From CAVUDO01 sp963740255 (GTDB lineage: Bacteria > Actinomycetota > Actinomycetes > Mycobacteriales > Cryptosporangiaceae): a stretch of DNA of 64,000 nucleotides. This document shows positions 16,602-24,500 of this stretch, in pieces. Both the position numbers and the translations under genes were made by a program. The stretch covers positions 558,001-622,000 of the forward strand of contig CAVUDO010000006.1 in the NCBI GenBank assembly GCA_963740255.1, read 5' to 3'. Under the pieces are notes generated by a model. It searched no databases, was not told the origin of the DNA, and saw only the letters and a list, made by a program, of their open reading frames with translations. Position 1 is the stretch's first letter; every line of letters begins with the position of its first letter.

Positions 16602-16615
16602 GTAGTGGGTACTAC
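16602..16615. promoter_or_regulatory. GTAGT-N4-ACTAC inverted repeat, candidate operator
   Basis: GTAGT (16602-16606), GGGT, ACTAC (16611-16615), ending 19 nt before the XRE start codon, between the promoter region and the Shine-Dalgarno GGGAG. It is a second dyad in the same leader, in a position suited to autorepression. Confidence 0.45.
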
Positions 16616-16634
16616 ACGCAGCCAGGGAGTAGTG

Positions 16635-17855
16635 ATGGACGGTCAGGCACGGGCCATCGGCCGCCGCGTCCGCTACTGGCGACAGCGGCGCAACCTCGAC
16701 CGGAAGCGGTTCGCCGACATGGTGGACCGGTCGACCTCGTGGCTGGACAAGATCGAGTCGGGCGAGCGGAATTTGCTGCGTCTACCGATGCTCGAACGAG
16801 TGGCCGACGCGCTGGGAATCGACTCGACAGCCCTAACGGACGGCCCGGCCGCGCGCCTAGCGTCGGCCTGCGTGGATGCTGCGGAGGTCCAAGCCATCCG
16901 GGCCGCGTTGAGCCACTACCCGTCGTTGGCGGTGCCGAGCGACGAAGGAGAACCGTCAACGCTCGACCGGGTGGGCCGGCAGTTGAGCTATGTCACCCAC
17001 GCATGGCTGTCGTCGCACTTCACGGTCGTGGCCCGGCACCTGCCCACCTTGCTGCGCAACGCGCAGTCGGTCGTACTGACCGCAGGTCCGGCCGATCAGG
17101 TGGCGTCGACGCGAGTGCTTGTCGTGGCGTATCGCCTGGCTTCGTCCATGCTTCTCAAGTTCCAGACCAACGACGTTGCCTGGCTTGCGGCGGACCGCGC
17201 CATGCACGCCGCACTCGGCGTAGACGACACGCTGGCTCTGGCCCGTGCGACACGCAGCGTCGCTCGCGCCATGACCAGCACCGGGCAACAGGCAAATGCG
17301 ATAGCCGCGCTCATCGGCATGGCCGATCGGATGCGTCCAGAGTTGGCAACGCGCGAGGACGAGTTGCTCGCGCTGTACGGCATGTTGTACCTGGCTGCCT
17401 CGGTTGCGGCCGCAGGTCGTGAGGACCCCGCTGGCGCGCTGGCGATGCATCACGAGGCCGATGCCGCCGTCCGCCGAATGGGGCCTGGTCACCAGACTCA
17501 CCAGACCATCTTCGGCTCCGCCAACGTGGCCGCACACCGCGTCGCCGCACTGGTTCGGCTTCGCGAGAACGGCCGAGCGCTTGAGTACGCCGAGCGCATC
17601 GACCCAGGAGCCATTGCCGCGCTGCCGCCGGAACGACGCGTGAACTATCTGCTCGATATGACGCAGGCCTCGTCCAGCATCGGCCAGTACCGGGATGCGG
17701 CGCACATGTTGGCGGAGGCTGAGCGAACGGCTCCGGAGGAGGTGCGCTGCCGACCTCTCGTCCACGGACTGTTGCGAACACTGTTGAACCACACCAGCGG
17801 AGAGTCGAGCCGACAGCTCCGGCAGGTCGCTACAAGGGCCGGCGTCGCGGCGTGA
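16635..17855 (+). CDS. XRE-family helix-turn-helix regulator with helical-repeat C-terminus
   Basis: 406 aa. The HTH domain occupies about residues 8-60: RRVRYWRQRRNLDRKRFADM and SWLDKIESGERN, the second being the recognition helix typical of XRE proteins. The remaining 340 residues are Ala/Leu-rich helical pairs resembling TPR units (for example TGQQANAIAALIGMADRM). ATG 16635 has GGGAG 5 nt upstream. Its stop overlaps the GTG of the flavoprotein gene, so the two are co-translated. XRE/flavoprotein pairs of this form recur in actinobacteria; the ligand and targets are not known to me. Two inverted repeats in its leader suggest self-regulation. Confidence 0.85.
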   Translation: MDGQARAIGRRVRYWRQRRNLDRKRFADMVDRSTSWLDKIESGERNLLRLPMLERVADALGIDSTALTDGPAARLASACVDAAEVQAIRAALSHYPSLAVPSDEGEPSTLDRVGRQLSYVTHAWLSSHFTVVARHLPTLLRNAQSVVLTAGPADQVASTRVLVVAYRLASSMLLKFQTNDVAWLAADRAMHAALGVDDTLALARATRSVARAMTSTGQQANAIAALIGMADRMRPELATREDELLALYGMLYLAASVAAAGREDPAGALAMHHEADAAVRRMGPGHQTHQTIFGSANVAAHRVAALVRLRENGRALEYAERIDPGAIAALPPERRVNYLLDMTQASSSIGQYRDAAHMLAEAERTAPEEVRCRPLVHGLLRTLLNHTSGESSRQLRQVATRAGVAA

Positions 17856-18376
17856 ACAAGCGCGTCCTCTATCTCGTGGTCTGCGCTGCTGGACCCGCAA
17901 GCCGAGCCCAGGAGATGGTGAAGCTGGCTCAGGACGAGGGTTGGTCCGTCCACTGCATCGCCACTCCGGCCGCTGTCGAACACTTCCTGAACGTGCCCGA
18001 GCTGGAGGCCAGCACCGGACACCAGGTGCGAACCACGTACCGCAAGCCAGGGGACGAGCCGTTGCCTGAAGCCGACGGTGTCGTCGTGGCTCCCGCGACC
18101 TACAACACGGTCAACAAGTGGGCCGCCGGCATCGCCGATCACTACGTTCTCAACCAGCTCGCCGAACTGACGGGCCTCGGTACGCGCATCGTCGTGTTGC
18201 CGTTCGTCAATCAGGGCCTGGCCGCCAATCGCGCCTTCCTGCGCAGCGTGAAGGAACTGCGCCACGCGGGCGTCCGAGTGCTCTTCGGACCCGGCGAATT
18301 CGTCCCCCACCCACCACGCACCGGTAACGACGCGCTCGAAACGTTTCCGTGGGCCTTGGCGCTGCGTTCACTCTGA
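17852..18376 (+). CDS. Flavoprotein (HFCD / phosphopantothenoylcysteine-decarboxylase-like)
   Basis: 174 aa. It starts NKRVLYLVVCAAGPASRAQE, has the middle segment ADGVVVAPATYNTVNKWAAG and then GTRIVVLPFVNQGLAANRAF. This is the HFCD (Dfp/EpiD-like) flavoprotein fold: the P-A-T-x-N-T segment contacts FMN and the trimer interface. The catalytic His of true decarboxylases is not evident near the N-terminus, so the reaction is uncertain. GTG 17852 overlaps the XRE stop by 4 nt. The pairing suggests the flavoprotein makes or senses a small molecule read by the regulator (inference). Confidence 0.82.
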   Translation: MNKRVLYLVVCAAGPASRAQEMVKLAQDEGWSVHCIATPAAVEHFLNVPELEASTGHQVRTTYRKPGDEPLPEADGVVVAPATYNTVNKWAAGIADHYVLNQLAELTGLGTRIVVLPFVNQGLAANRAFLRSVKELRHAGVRVLFGPGEFVPHPPRTGNDALETFPWALALRSL

Positions 18377-18509
18377 GGCGTCCCGAACCTTCCGGGCACT
18401 TCGACGACCCGCTGCCCGATGCGGGGTAGTCGCACCACGCTCCGCGCCCTGGACAGCGGCGCACCCGGGTCGGCGGGCCGGCCGGGGGCGTGACAGGCTG
18501 GAGTACGTG

Positions 18510-19079
18510 ATGACGGAGATCGAGGCTGCCGGTCCCTACGCCCCCGACATCGAGCGTGTGGTGGTCTCCGCCACCGAGATCCAGCAGAAGATCGAGGAGT
18601 TGGCCAAGCAGGTAGAGGTCGACTACCCCGAGGACGAACTGCTGCTGGTCGGCGTCCTCAAGGGCGCGTTCGTCTTCATGGCCGACTTCGCCCGGGCGCT
18701 GTCGCGGCCGGTGCAGGTGGAGTTCATGGCCGTGTCTTCCTACGGCGCGTCGAGCAGCTCGTCGGGCGTCGTGCGGATCCTCAAGGACCTCGACAAGGAC
18801 ATCGGCGGCAAGCACGTGCTGGTGGTCGAGGACATCATCGACTCCGGCCTGACGCTGTCCTGGCTGCTGCGCAACCTCGCCAGCCGCAGTCCGGCCTCGA
18901 TCGAGGTGGTCGCGCTGTTCCGCAAGCCCGACGCGGTCAAGGTGCCGGTCGACGTCCGCTATGTCGGGTTCGACATCGAGAACGAGTTCGTCGTCGGGTA
19001 CGGCCTGGACTACGCCGAGCGCTACCGCGACCTGCCGTTCGTCGGCGTCCTCCGCCCGGAGGTCTACGGGGCGTCCTGA
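18510..19079 (+). CDS. hpt: Hypoxanthine-guanine phosphoribosyltransferase
   Basis: 189 aa. The PRPP-binding motif is VLVVEDIIDSGLTLSWLL (about residues 108-125), preceded by LLLVGVLKGAFVFMADFARA, the pyrophosphate loop region, and followed by VGFDIENEFVVGYGLDYAER. It salvages hypoxanthine and guanine to IMP and GMP using PRPP. ATG 18510 has GGAG 7 nt upstream; a GTG one codon earlier also exists. It lies directly before ftsH in the conserved order, separated by a hairpin and about 240 nt. Confidence 0.95.
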   Translation: MTEIEAAGPYAPDIERVVVSATEIQQKIEELAKQVEVDYPEDELLLVGVLKGAFVFMADFARALSRPVQVEFMAVSSYGASSSSSGVVRILKDLDKDIGGKHVLVVEDIIDSGLTLSWLLRNLASRSPASIEVVALFRKPDAVKVPVDVRYVGFDIENEFVVGYGLDYAERYRDLPFVGVLRPEVYGAS

Positions 19080-19094
19080 CCAGGGCGTCCTGCC

Positions 19095-19112
19095 CCCGGC
19101 GGTCCCGCCGGG
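19095..19112 (+). terminator. Hairpin after hpt
   Basis: CCCGGCG (19095-19101), GTCC loop, CGCCGGG (19106-19112), starting 16 nt past the hpt stop. No T-tract follows. The remaining space up to ftsH (19113-19319) should hold the ftsH promoter; I see no clear -10/-35 pair. Confidence 0.55.
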
Positions 19113-19319
19113 CCGCTCGGCGGCCGGCGGTAGGAACCCGGTCGCGGCCCGGAGCGTTGGTCAGGCCAGGCGGTCTACCTGGCCGCCTGCACCGCGTTTG
19201 CGTGCGGGGTACGCTCAGGTGGCCGGGACGTCCCGGTGCCGCGCACGCGTCAGACGGCGCGCTCATCGTCAGATCGGGAGGGCCGGGGCTTTCCGTCAGG
19301 AGAGCACCCCGCACGAAGT

Positions 19320-21485
19320 ATGGAACGTACTCGTTTCGTTCGTAGACCGCTGTTCTGGATCGTCCTGGTGATCCTGGGCGCGCTTCTGTTGGGCTCCGTT
19401 TTCACGGGTGGCGACGACTACAAGAAGGTCGACACCTCGGTGGTGTTCGCCCAGGTGGAGTCCGGCAGCTACACCAAGGCCGTGATGCAGGACCGCGAGC
19501 AGGTCCTCCAGCTGGAGTTGAAGACGCCGATCGAGGGGTCGAAGAAGGTCCAGGCCTCCTACCCGGCCGAGTACGCGGACGAGTTGCAGACCCTGCTGGT
19601 CAAGAACCAGGCGCAGGGCCGCGGGGGCTACAACGCCGAGGTCACGCAGGACTCGATCTTCGTCACGCTGCTGATCACGTTCCTGCCGATCCTGGTCGTG
19701 GTCGTGCTGCTGTTCCTGTTCATGAGCCAGATGCAGGGCGGCGGCAGCCGAGTGATGAACTTCGGCAAGTCCAAGGCCAAGCTGGTCAGCAAGGACACCC
19801 CGAAGACGACGTTCTCCGACGTGGCCGGCGCGGACGAGGCGATCGAGGAGCTCCACGAGATCAAGGAGTTCCTGCAGAACCCCGCGAAGTTCCAGGCGAT
19901 CGGCGCCAAGATCCCCAAGGGCGTGCTGCTCTACGGCCCCCCTGGCACCGGTAAGACGCTGCTCGCGCGTGCCGTGGCCGGCGAGGCGGCCGTGCCGTTC
20001 TACTCGATCTCCGGCTCGGACTTCGTCGAGATGTTCGTGGGCGTGGGCGCGTCCCGGGTCCGCGACCTGTTCGAGCAGGCGAAGGCGAACGCCCCGGCGA
20101 TCATTTTCGTCGACGAGATCGACGCCGTCGGCCGGCACCGCGGCGCCGGCATGGGCGGCGGGCACGACGAGCGCGAGCAGACCCTCAACCAGATGCTGGT
20201 CGAGATGGACGGCTTCGACGTCAAGGGCGGCGTGATCATGATCGCCGCCACCAACCGGCCCGACATCCTCGACCCGGCGCTGTTGCGCCCGGGCCGGTTC
20301 GACCGCCAGATCCCCGTCGACCGTCCCGACCTTGAGGGCCGCAAGGCCATCCTGCGGGTGCACGCCAAGGGCAAGCCGTTCTCGCCCGACGTCGACCTGG
20401 ACACGATCGCCCGCCGCACGCCGGGCTTCACCGGGGCCGACCTGGCCAACGTGATCAACGAGGCCGCCCTGCTCACCGCCCGCTACGACCGCAAGGCCAT
20501 CACCAACGAGTCGCTGGAAGAGGCGATCGACCGGGTGATCGCCGGGCCCGAGCGCAAGACCCGGGTGATGAGCGAGAAGGAGAAGAAGGTCACCGCCTAC
20601 CACGAGGGCGGGCATGCGCTGGTGGCCTGGGCGCTCCCGCACTCCGCCCCGGTGCACAAGGTGACGATCCTCTCCCGCGGCCGTTCGCTGGGCCACACGC
20701 TGATCCTGCCGACCGAGGACAAGTACACCCAGACCCGCTCGGAGATGATCGACACGCTGGCCTACGCGTTGGGCGGCCGGGCGGCCGAGGAGCTCGTGTT
20801 CCACGAGCCCACCACGGGTGCGGGCAACGACATCGAGAAGGCCACCGCGATGGCCCGCGCGATGGTCACCGAGTACGGCATGAGCGTCAAGCTCGGCGCG
20901 ATCAAGTACGGCACCGGAGACGCCGAGCCGTTCCTCGGCCGCGACATGGGCCACACCCGTGACTACTCCGACTCCGTCGCCGCCGAGATCGACTCCGAGA
21001 TGCGGGCGCTGATCGAGATCGCCCACGACGAGGCCTACGAGATCCTGGTCGACCACCGCGACGCGCTCGACCAGATCGTCCTGGAGCTCATGGAGAAGGA
21101 GACCCTGAGCAAGGACGACCTGGCCAGGATCTGCGCGAACGTGCCGAAGCGTCCGCCGATGGCGCCGTTCAACGGCTTCGGCAAGCGGGCCCCGAGCGAC
21201 CGGCCGCCGATCATGACCCCGACCGAACTGGCCGACCTGCAGAAGAACGCCGCGGACGAGGCCACCAAACGGCTGTCCGGCAACGGCCACCACGGTCCCA
21301 CCGACGGCGGCACCAACGGCGGCGGCCGGAACGGGTCCGATCCGGTCGACGAGCCGGCCGTGGCCTCAGCCGGCGACCCGTTGGACGACCCGCTGCCCCC
21401 ACCCAGCGACACGCTGGGCGGTCCGCCGGTGCCCGGTCAGCCAGGTTTCCCGGGTCAGGTGCGGCGAACCGAAGGGCCGGCCTGA
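19320..21485 (+). CDS. ftsH: ATP-dependent zinc metalloprotease FtsH
   Basis: 721 aa, membrane-anchored AAA+ protease. Two membrane segments flank a short external domain (about residues 11-28, PLFWIVLVILGALLLGSV; and about 112-132, the stretch around FLPILVVVVLLFLF). The AAA module has Walker A GPPGTGKT, Walker B IIFVDEID and an SRH ending NRPDILDPALLRPGRFDRQI. The zinc site is HEGGH in TAYHEGGHALVAWALPHS. The C-terminal 90 residues are Gly/Pro-rich and probably disordered. It degrades misfolded membrane and some soluble proteins. ATG 19320 is the first start with the signal anchor; the nearest AGGAGA is 15 nt upstream, further than usual. Confidence 0.96.
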   Translation: MERTRFVRRPLFWIVLVILGALLLGSVFTGGDDYKKVDTSVVFAQVESGSYTKAVMQDREQVLQLELKTPIEGSKKVQASYPAEYADELQTLLVKNQAQGRGGYNAEVTQDSIFVTLLITFLPILVVVVLLFLFMSQMQGGGSRVMNFGKSKAKLVSKDTPKTTFSDVAGADEAIEELHEIKEFLQNPAKFQAIGAKIPKGVLLYGPPGTGKTLLARAVAGEAAVPFYSISGSDFVEMFVGVGASRVRDLFEQAKANAPAIIFVDEIDAVGRHRGAGMGGGHDEREQTLNQMLVEMDGFDVKGGVIMIAATNRPDILDPALLRPGRFDRQIPVDRPDLEGRKAILRVHAKGKPFSPDVDLDTIARRTPGFTGADLANVINEAALLTARYDRKAITNESLEEAIDRVIAGPERKTRVMSEKEKKVTAYHEGGHALVAWALPHSAPVHKVTILSRGRSLGHTLILPTEDKYTQTRSEMIDTLAYALGGRAAEELVFHEPTTGAGNDIEKATAMARAMVTEYGMSVKLGAIKYGTGDAEPFLGRDMGHTRDYSDSVAAEIDSEMRALIEIAHDEAYEILVDHRDALDQIVLELMEKETLSKDDLARICANVPKRPPMAPFNGFGKRAPSDRPPIMTPTELADLQKNAADEATKRLSGNGHHGPTDGGTNGGGRNGSDPVDEPAVASAGDPLDDPLPPPSDTLGGPPVPGQPGFPGQVRRTEGPA

Positions 21486-21501
21486 CCTGAGCGCGGAGGC
21501 G

Positions 21502-22104
21502 ATGGCGTCCGACTCGCCCACCCCGGCTGAGGAAGCGGGGGTGGACCTGGCCCGGATCGAGAAGGCCGTCCGGGAGATCCTGGTCGCGGTGGGGGAGAAC
21601 CCCGACCGCGACGGACTGGTCCAGACGCCCGCCCGGGTCGCCCGTGCCTACGCCGAGATGTTCTCCGGCCTGCGGGTCGATCCGGGAGCGCTGCTCACCA
21701 CGGTCTTCGAGGAGGACCACGAGGAACTGGTGCTGGTCAAGGACATCGAGGTCTACAGCCAGTGCGAACACCACCTCGTCCCGTTCCACGGAGTCGCCCA
21801 CGTCGGGTACATCCCCGGCCCGCACGGCCAGATCACCGGGCTATCCAAGCTCGCGCGCCTGGTCGAGGCATACGCGCGCCGTCCCCAGGTGCAGGAACGC
21901 CTCACCTCGCAGATCGCCGACACGATGATGGCCCGGCTCGATCCACGCGGTGTCATCGTCGTCGTCGAGTGCGAACATCTGTGCATGTCGATGCGAGGCA
22001 TTCGCAAGCCGGGCGCCCGCACGGTCACCTCGGCCGTGCGCGGCTGGTTCAGCCGGTCCCCGGCCGCCCGCGCCGAGGCCATGTCGCTGATCATCGGACG
22101 ATGA
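21502..22104 (+). CDS. folE: GTP cyclohydrolase I
   Basis: 200 aa. Catalytic and zinc residues are visible: Cys and His in DIEVYSQCEHHLVPFHGVAH, KLARLVEAYARRPQVQERLT and VVECEHLCMSMRGIRKPGA, where the second Cys completes the zinc site. It converts GTP to dihydroneopterin triphosphate, the first step of folate synthesis. ATG 21502 has GGAGG 4 nt upstream, and the gap to ftsH is only 16 nt. Its stop overlaps the first candidate folP start (ATGA). It opens the folE-folP-folB-folK-DUF3180 block, all same strand and mostly overlapping. Confidence 0.96.
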   Translation: MASDSPTPAEEAGVDLARIEKAVREILVAVGENPDRDGLVQTPARVARAYAEMFSGLRVDPGALLTTVFEEDHEELVLVKDIEVYSQCEHHLVPFHGVAHVGYIPGPHGQITGLSKLARLVEAYARRPQVQERLTSQIADTMMARLDPRGVIVVVECEHLCMSMRGIRKPGARTVTSAVRGWFSRSPAARAEAMSLIIGR

Positions 22105-22144
22105 GTGCCGCCGACCGCCGGACGATGAGTGCCGCCGACCGCCG
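22097..22144 (+). repeat. 24-bp tandem duplication at the folE/folP junction
   Basis: Two perfect copies of a 24-nt unit starting GACGATGAGTGCCGCC (22097-22120 and 22121-22144), followed by a partial GACGA. Each copy carries an in-frame ATG for folP (22101 and 22125), so FolP begins MSAADRRT-MSAADRRT. The duplication provides two alternative coupled starts. Confidence 0.95.
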
Positions 22145-22994
22145 GACGACGGGCGGGTGCCTGCCGCGGCCGGGGCGGTGCGTCGTGATGGGGATCCTGA
22201 ACGTGACGCCCGACTCGTTCTCCGACGGCGGCCGGTACGACGACCTGGACGCGGCGGTGGCGCACGGCGTCGAGATGGTGGCCGAAGGCGCCGACCTGGT
22301 CGATGTCGGGGGGGAGTCCACCCGGCCGGGTGCCGCCCGGGTGGATGCCGCCGCCGAGACGGCCCGGGTCGTGCCGGTGATCCGGGCGCTGGCCGGCCAA
22401 GGCGTGCTGGTCAGCGTCGACACCACCCGCGCCGAGGTGGCCGCGGCCGCGTTGGCGGCCGGCGCCACGCTGGTCAACGACGTGTCCGGAGGTCTGGCCG
22501 ACCCTGCCATGGCCAGGGTGGTCGCCGACGCGTGCTGCCCCTGGGTGCTGATGCACTGGCGCGGGCACAGCCAGGACATGCAACGGCTCGCCCGTTACGA
22601 CGACGTGGTCGCCGAGGTCTGCCGGGAGCTGTCCGCACGGGTCGACGCCGCACTGGAGGCCGGCGTCGCCGCCGACCGGCTCGTGCTCGATCCCGGGCTC
22701 GGCTTCGCCAAGAACGCCGCCCACAACTGGGCGCTGCTGGGCCAGCTGGACGCGCTGGTGGCCCTGGGTCTGCCGGTGCTGGTGGGGGCCAGCCGCAAGT
22801 CGTTCCTCGGCGCGCTGCTGGCCGTCCCGGACGGTACCCCGCGGCCGGTGGACGAGCGGGAGGCCGCGACGGTGGCGACCACCGTGCTGGCCGACCAGGC
22901 GGGTGCCTGGGGGGTGCGGGTGCACGACGTGCGGCCGAACATGGACGCGCTCCGGGTGCTCGACGCGCTGCGCGGGGGCGTGGCCGGTGGCTGA
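22101..22994 (+). CDS. folP: Dihydropteroate synthase
   Basis: 297 aa from the first ATG, 289 from the second. Signatures: VMGILNVTPDSFSDGGRYDD near the start, VDVGGESTRPGAARVDAAAE, and later LVLDPGLGFAKNAAHNWALL and VGASRKSFLGALL. It condenses p-aminobenzoate with the pterin pyrophosphate and is the sulfonamide target. No Shine-Dalgarno is seen; coupling from the folE stop (ATGA at 22101) is likely. Its 3' end overlaps folB by 8 nt. The tandem-duplicated N-terminal octapeptide is unusual. Confidence 0.94.
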   Translation: MSAADRRTMSAADRRTTGGCLPRPGRCVVMGILNVTPDSFSDGGRYDDLDAAVAHGVEMVAEGADLVDVGGESTRPGAARVDAAAETARVVPVIRALAGQGVLVSVDTTRAEVAAAALAAGATLVNDVSGGLADPAMARVVADACCPWVLMHWRGHSQDMQRLARYDDVVAEVCRELSARVDAALEAGVAADRLVLDPGLGFAKNAAHNWALLGQLDALVALGLPVLVGASRKSFLGALLAVPDGTPRPVDEREAATVATTVLADQAGAWGVRVHDVRPNMDALRVLDALRGGVAGG

Positions 22995-23376
22995 CCGGAT
23001 CGCGCTCACCGGCCTGACCGTGCGGGGGCACCACGGCGTGTACCCCGACGAGCGGCGCGACGGGCAGGACTTCGTCGTGGACGTGACGCTGGAGCTGGAC
23101 ACCGGCCCGGCGGCCTCCGGCGACGACGTCGCCGAAACAGTCCACTATGGAACTCTTGCCGAGCGGCTGGCGGCGGTGGTGGCCGGCGAACCGGTGAACC
23201 TGCTGGAGACCCTGGCCGCACGCCTCGCCGAGGCGTGCCTGGCCGACCCCCGGGTGGACGCCGCCGAGGTGACAGTGCACAAGCCGCACGCGCCGATTCC
23301 GCTCTCCTTTGCCGACGTCTCGGTGACGATCCGTCGGTCGCGCCGGGCGGGGCCTGCCGTCGGGGCCGCCGGATGA
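22987..23376 (+). CDS. folB: Dihydroneopterin aldolase
   Basis: 129 aa. It reads RIALTGLTVRGHHGVYPDER near the start and LLETLAARLAEACLADPRVD before VTVHKPHAPIPLSFADVSVT, the FolB/FolX tunnelling fold with the GxHGVyxxE active-site Glu and the KP-x-API segment. It cleaves 7,8-dihydroneopterin to the 6-hydroxymethyl pterin and glycolaldehyde. GTG 22987 lies inside the folP end, giving coupled translation. The stop overlaps folK as ATGA. Confidence 0.94.
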   Translation: MADRIALTGLTVRGHHGVYPDERRDGQDFVVDVTLELDTGPAASGDDVAETVHYGTLAERLAAVVAGEPVNLLETLAARLAEACLADPRVDAAEVTVHKPHAPIPLSFADVSVTIRRSRRAGPAVGAAG

Positions 23377-23966
23377 GCCGGGCGGTGCTGTCAGTCGGGT
23401 CGAACCTCGGCGACCGGCTCGGGCACCTCGTCGGCGTTCTCGCCGCGTTGTCCGGCGCCCGGGTGTCGGCCGTGTACGAGACCGCGCCGTGGGGGCCGGT
23501 CCCGCAGGGCCGCTACCTCAACGCGGTGCTGGTCGCCGACGACCCCGACCGCGACGCCGCCGGCTGGCTCGCGTTCGCGCACGAGCGCGAGCGCGCGGCC
23601 GGTCGGGTGCGGGAGGTGCGGTGGGGGCCGCGGACGTTGGACGTGGACGTGGTCCAGGTGCACGACGGCGGCACGGCGGTGCGCTCGCGTGCGCCGGAGC
23701 TGGTGCTTCCCCACCCCCGCGCGCACGAACGGGCGTTCGTGCTGGTCCCGTGGGCCGAGGCCGAGCCGGACGCGGTGCTGGACGGCCACGGCCCGGTGGC
23801 CGATCTGTTGGCCCGGCTCGATCCCGCCGAACGCGCCGGTGTCCGCAGGCGGGACGACCTGTCGATGACCTCGGCTGGCGAAAGTAGTCTTCGCGGTGGC
23901 CACGCGCAGCCCGTGGGTGGCCCGCGCCCGTCCGGCCCCGCGACACCCGAGGTGACCGCCGAGTGA
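23373..23966 (+). CDS. folK: 2-amino-4-hydroxy-6-hydroxymethyldihydropteridine pyrophosphokinase
   Basis: 197 aa. HPPK signatures: LSVGSNLGDRLGHLVGVLAA at the start, VYETAPWGPVPQGRYLNAVL and RWGPRTLDVDVVQVHDG, where the Asp pair binds magnesium. It transfers pyrophosphate from ATP to the pterin. The last 30-40 residues (after about 160) are Ser/Gly/Pro-rich and not part of the fold. ATG 23373 overlaps the folB stop; the folK stop overlaps the next GTG. Confidence 0.93.
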   Translation: MSRAVLSVGSNLGDRLGHLVGVLAALSGARVSAVYETAPWGPVPQGRYLNAVLVADDPDRDAAGWLAFAHERERAAGRVREVRWGPRTLDVDVVQVHDGGTAVRSRAPELVLPHPRAHERAFVLVPWAEAEPDAVLDGHGPVADLLARLDPAERAGVRRRDDLSMTSAGESSLRGGHAQPVGGPRPSGPATPEVTAE

Positions 23967-24454
23967 CCCGTCCCCCGAGCCCGCCCACCCCCAGGCCCCG
24001 GATGACCCCGACCCGTCCCGGAACGCTGGCGCTCGTCGCGCTGCTGACCCTGCTGGTGGCCTTCGCACTGGTGAAGCGGTTCTACGGGGAGATGCCGTCG
24101 CTGACCTGGTTCCCCGCGTTCACCCTTCTGCTGCTGGCTTTCGTCGAGGTCGTCTCGGCCTTGTCGACCAAGGCCCGGATCGAGCGCCGACCCGAAACCG
24201 ACCCGGTGGAGCCGCTGGTGGTCGCCCGGTACGCGGCGCTGGCGAAGGCGTCCTCGCTCGGCGGCGCTCTCTTCGGCGGTGCCTACGCGGGCCTGCTGAC
24301 CTACCTGTTCACCGCCCCACACCTCACCGCCGCCAAGGACGACCTGCCCGAGGCGATCGGTGGCGTGATCGCCGCCGGTGCACTGGTGGCCGCCGCGCTC
24401 TGGCTCGAACGCGCCTGCCGCATCCCCGAACCCCCGGAGGACACGGAGCGGTAG
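23963..24454 (+). CDS. DUF3180 membrane protein
   Basis: 163 aa. Four hydrophobic segments are visible: LALVALLTLLVAFALV, WFPAFTLLLLAFVEVV, a weaker one around GGALFGGAYAGLLTYLF, and GGVIAAGALVAAALWLE. DUF3180 proteins are actinobacterial inner-membrane proteins of unknown role that almost always follow folK; the position here agrees. The GTG overlaps the folK stop (GTGA). It ends the folate block. Confidence 0.9.
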   Translation: MTRPPSPPTPRPRMTPTRPGTLALVALLTLLVAFALVKRFYGEMPSLTWFPAFTLLLLAFVEVVSALSTKARIERRPETDPVEPLVVARYAALAKASSLGGALFGGAYAGLLTYLFTAPHLTAAKDDLPEAIGGVIAAGALVAAALWLERACRIPEPPEDTER

Positions 24455-24500
24455 CCGGTCCGGCGCCGGTGTCCCGTTCCGCTACGGGCCGGCCACCGAG

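Noticed and set aside
19296..21293. 665-codon open frame antisense to ftsH
   Set aside because: GC-rich wobble makes long antisense frames common here. It has no start with Shine-Dalgarno, reads as low-complexity His/Gly/Val-rich sequence, and ftsH on the other strand is unambiguous.
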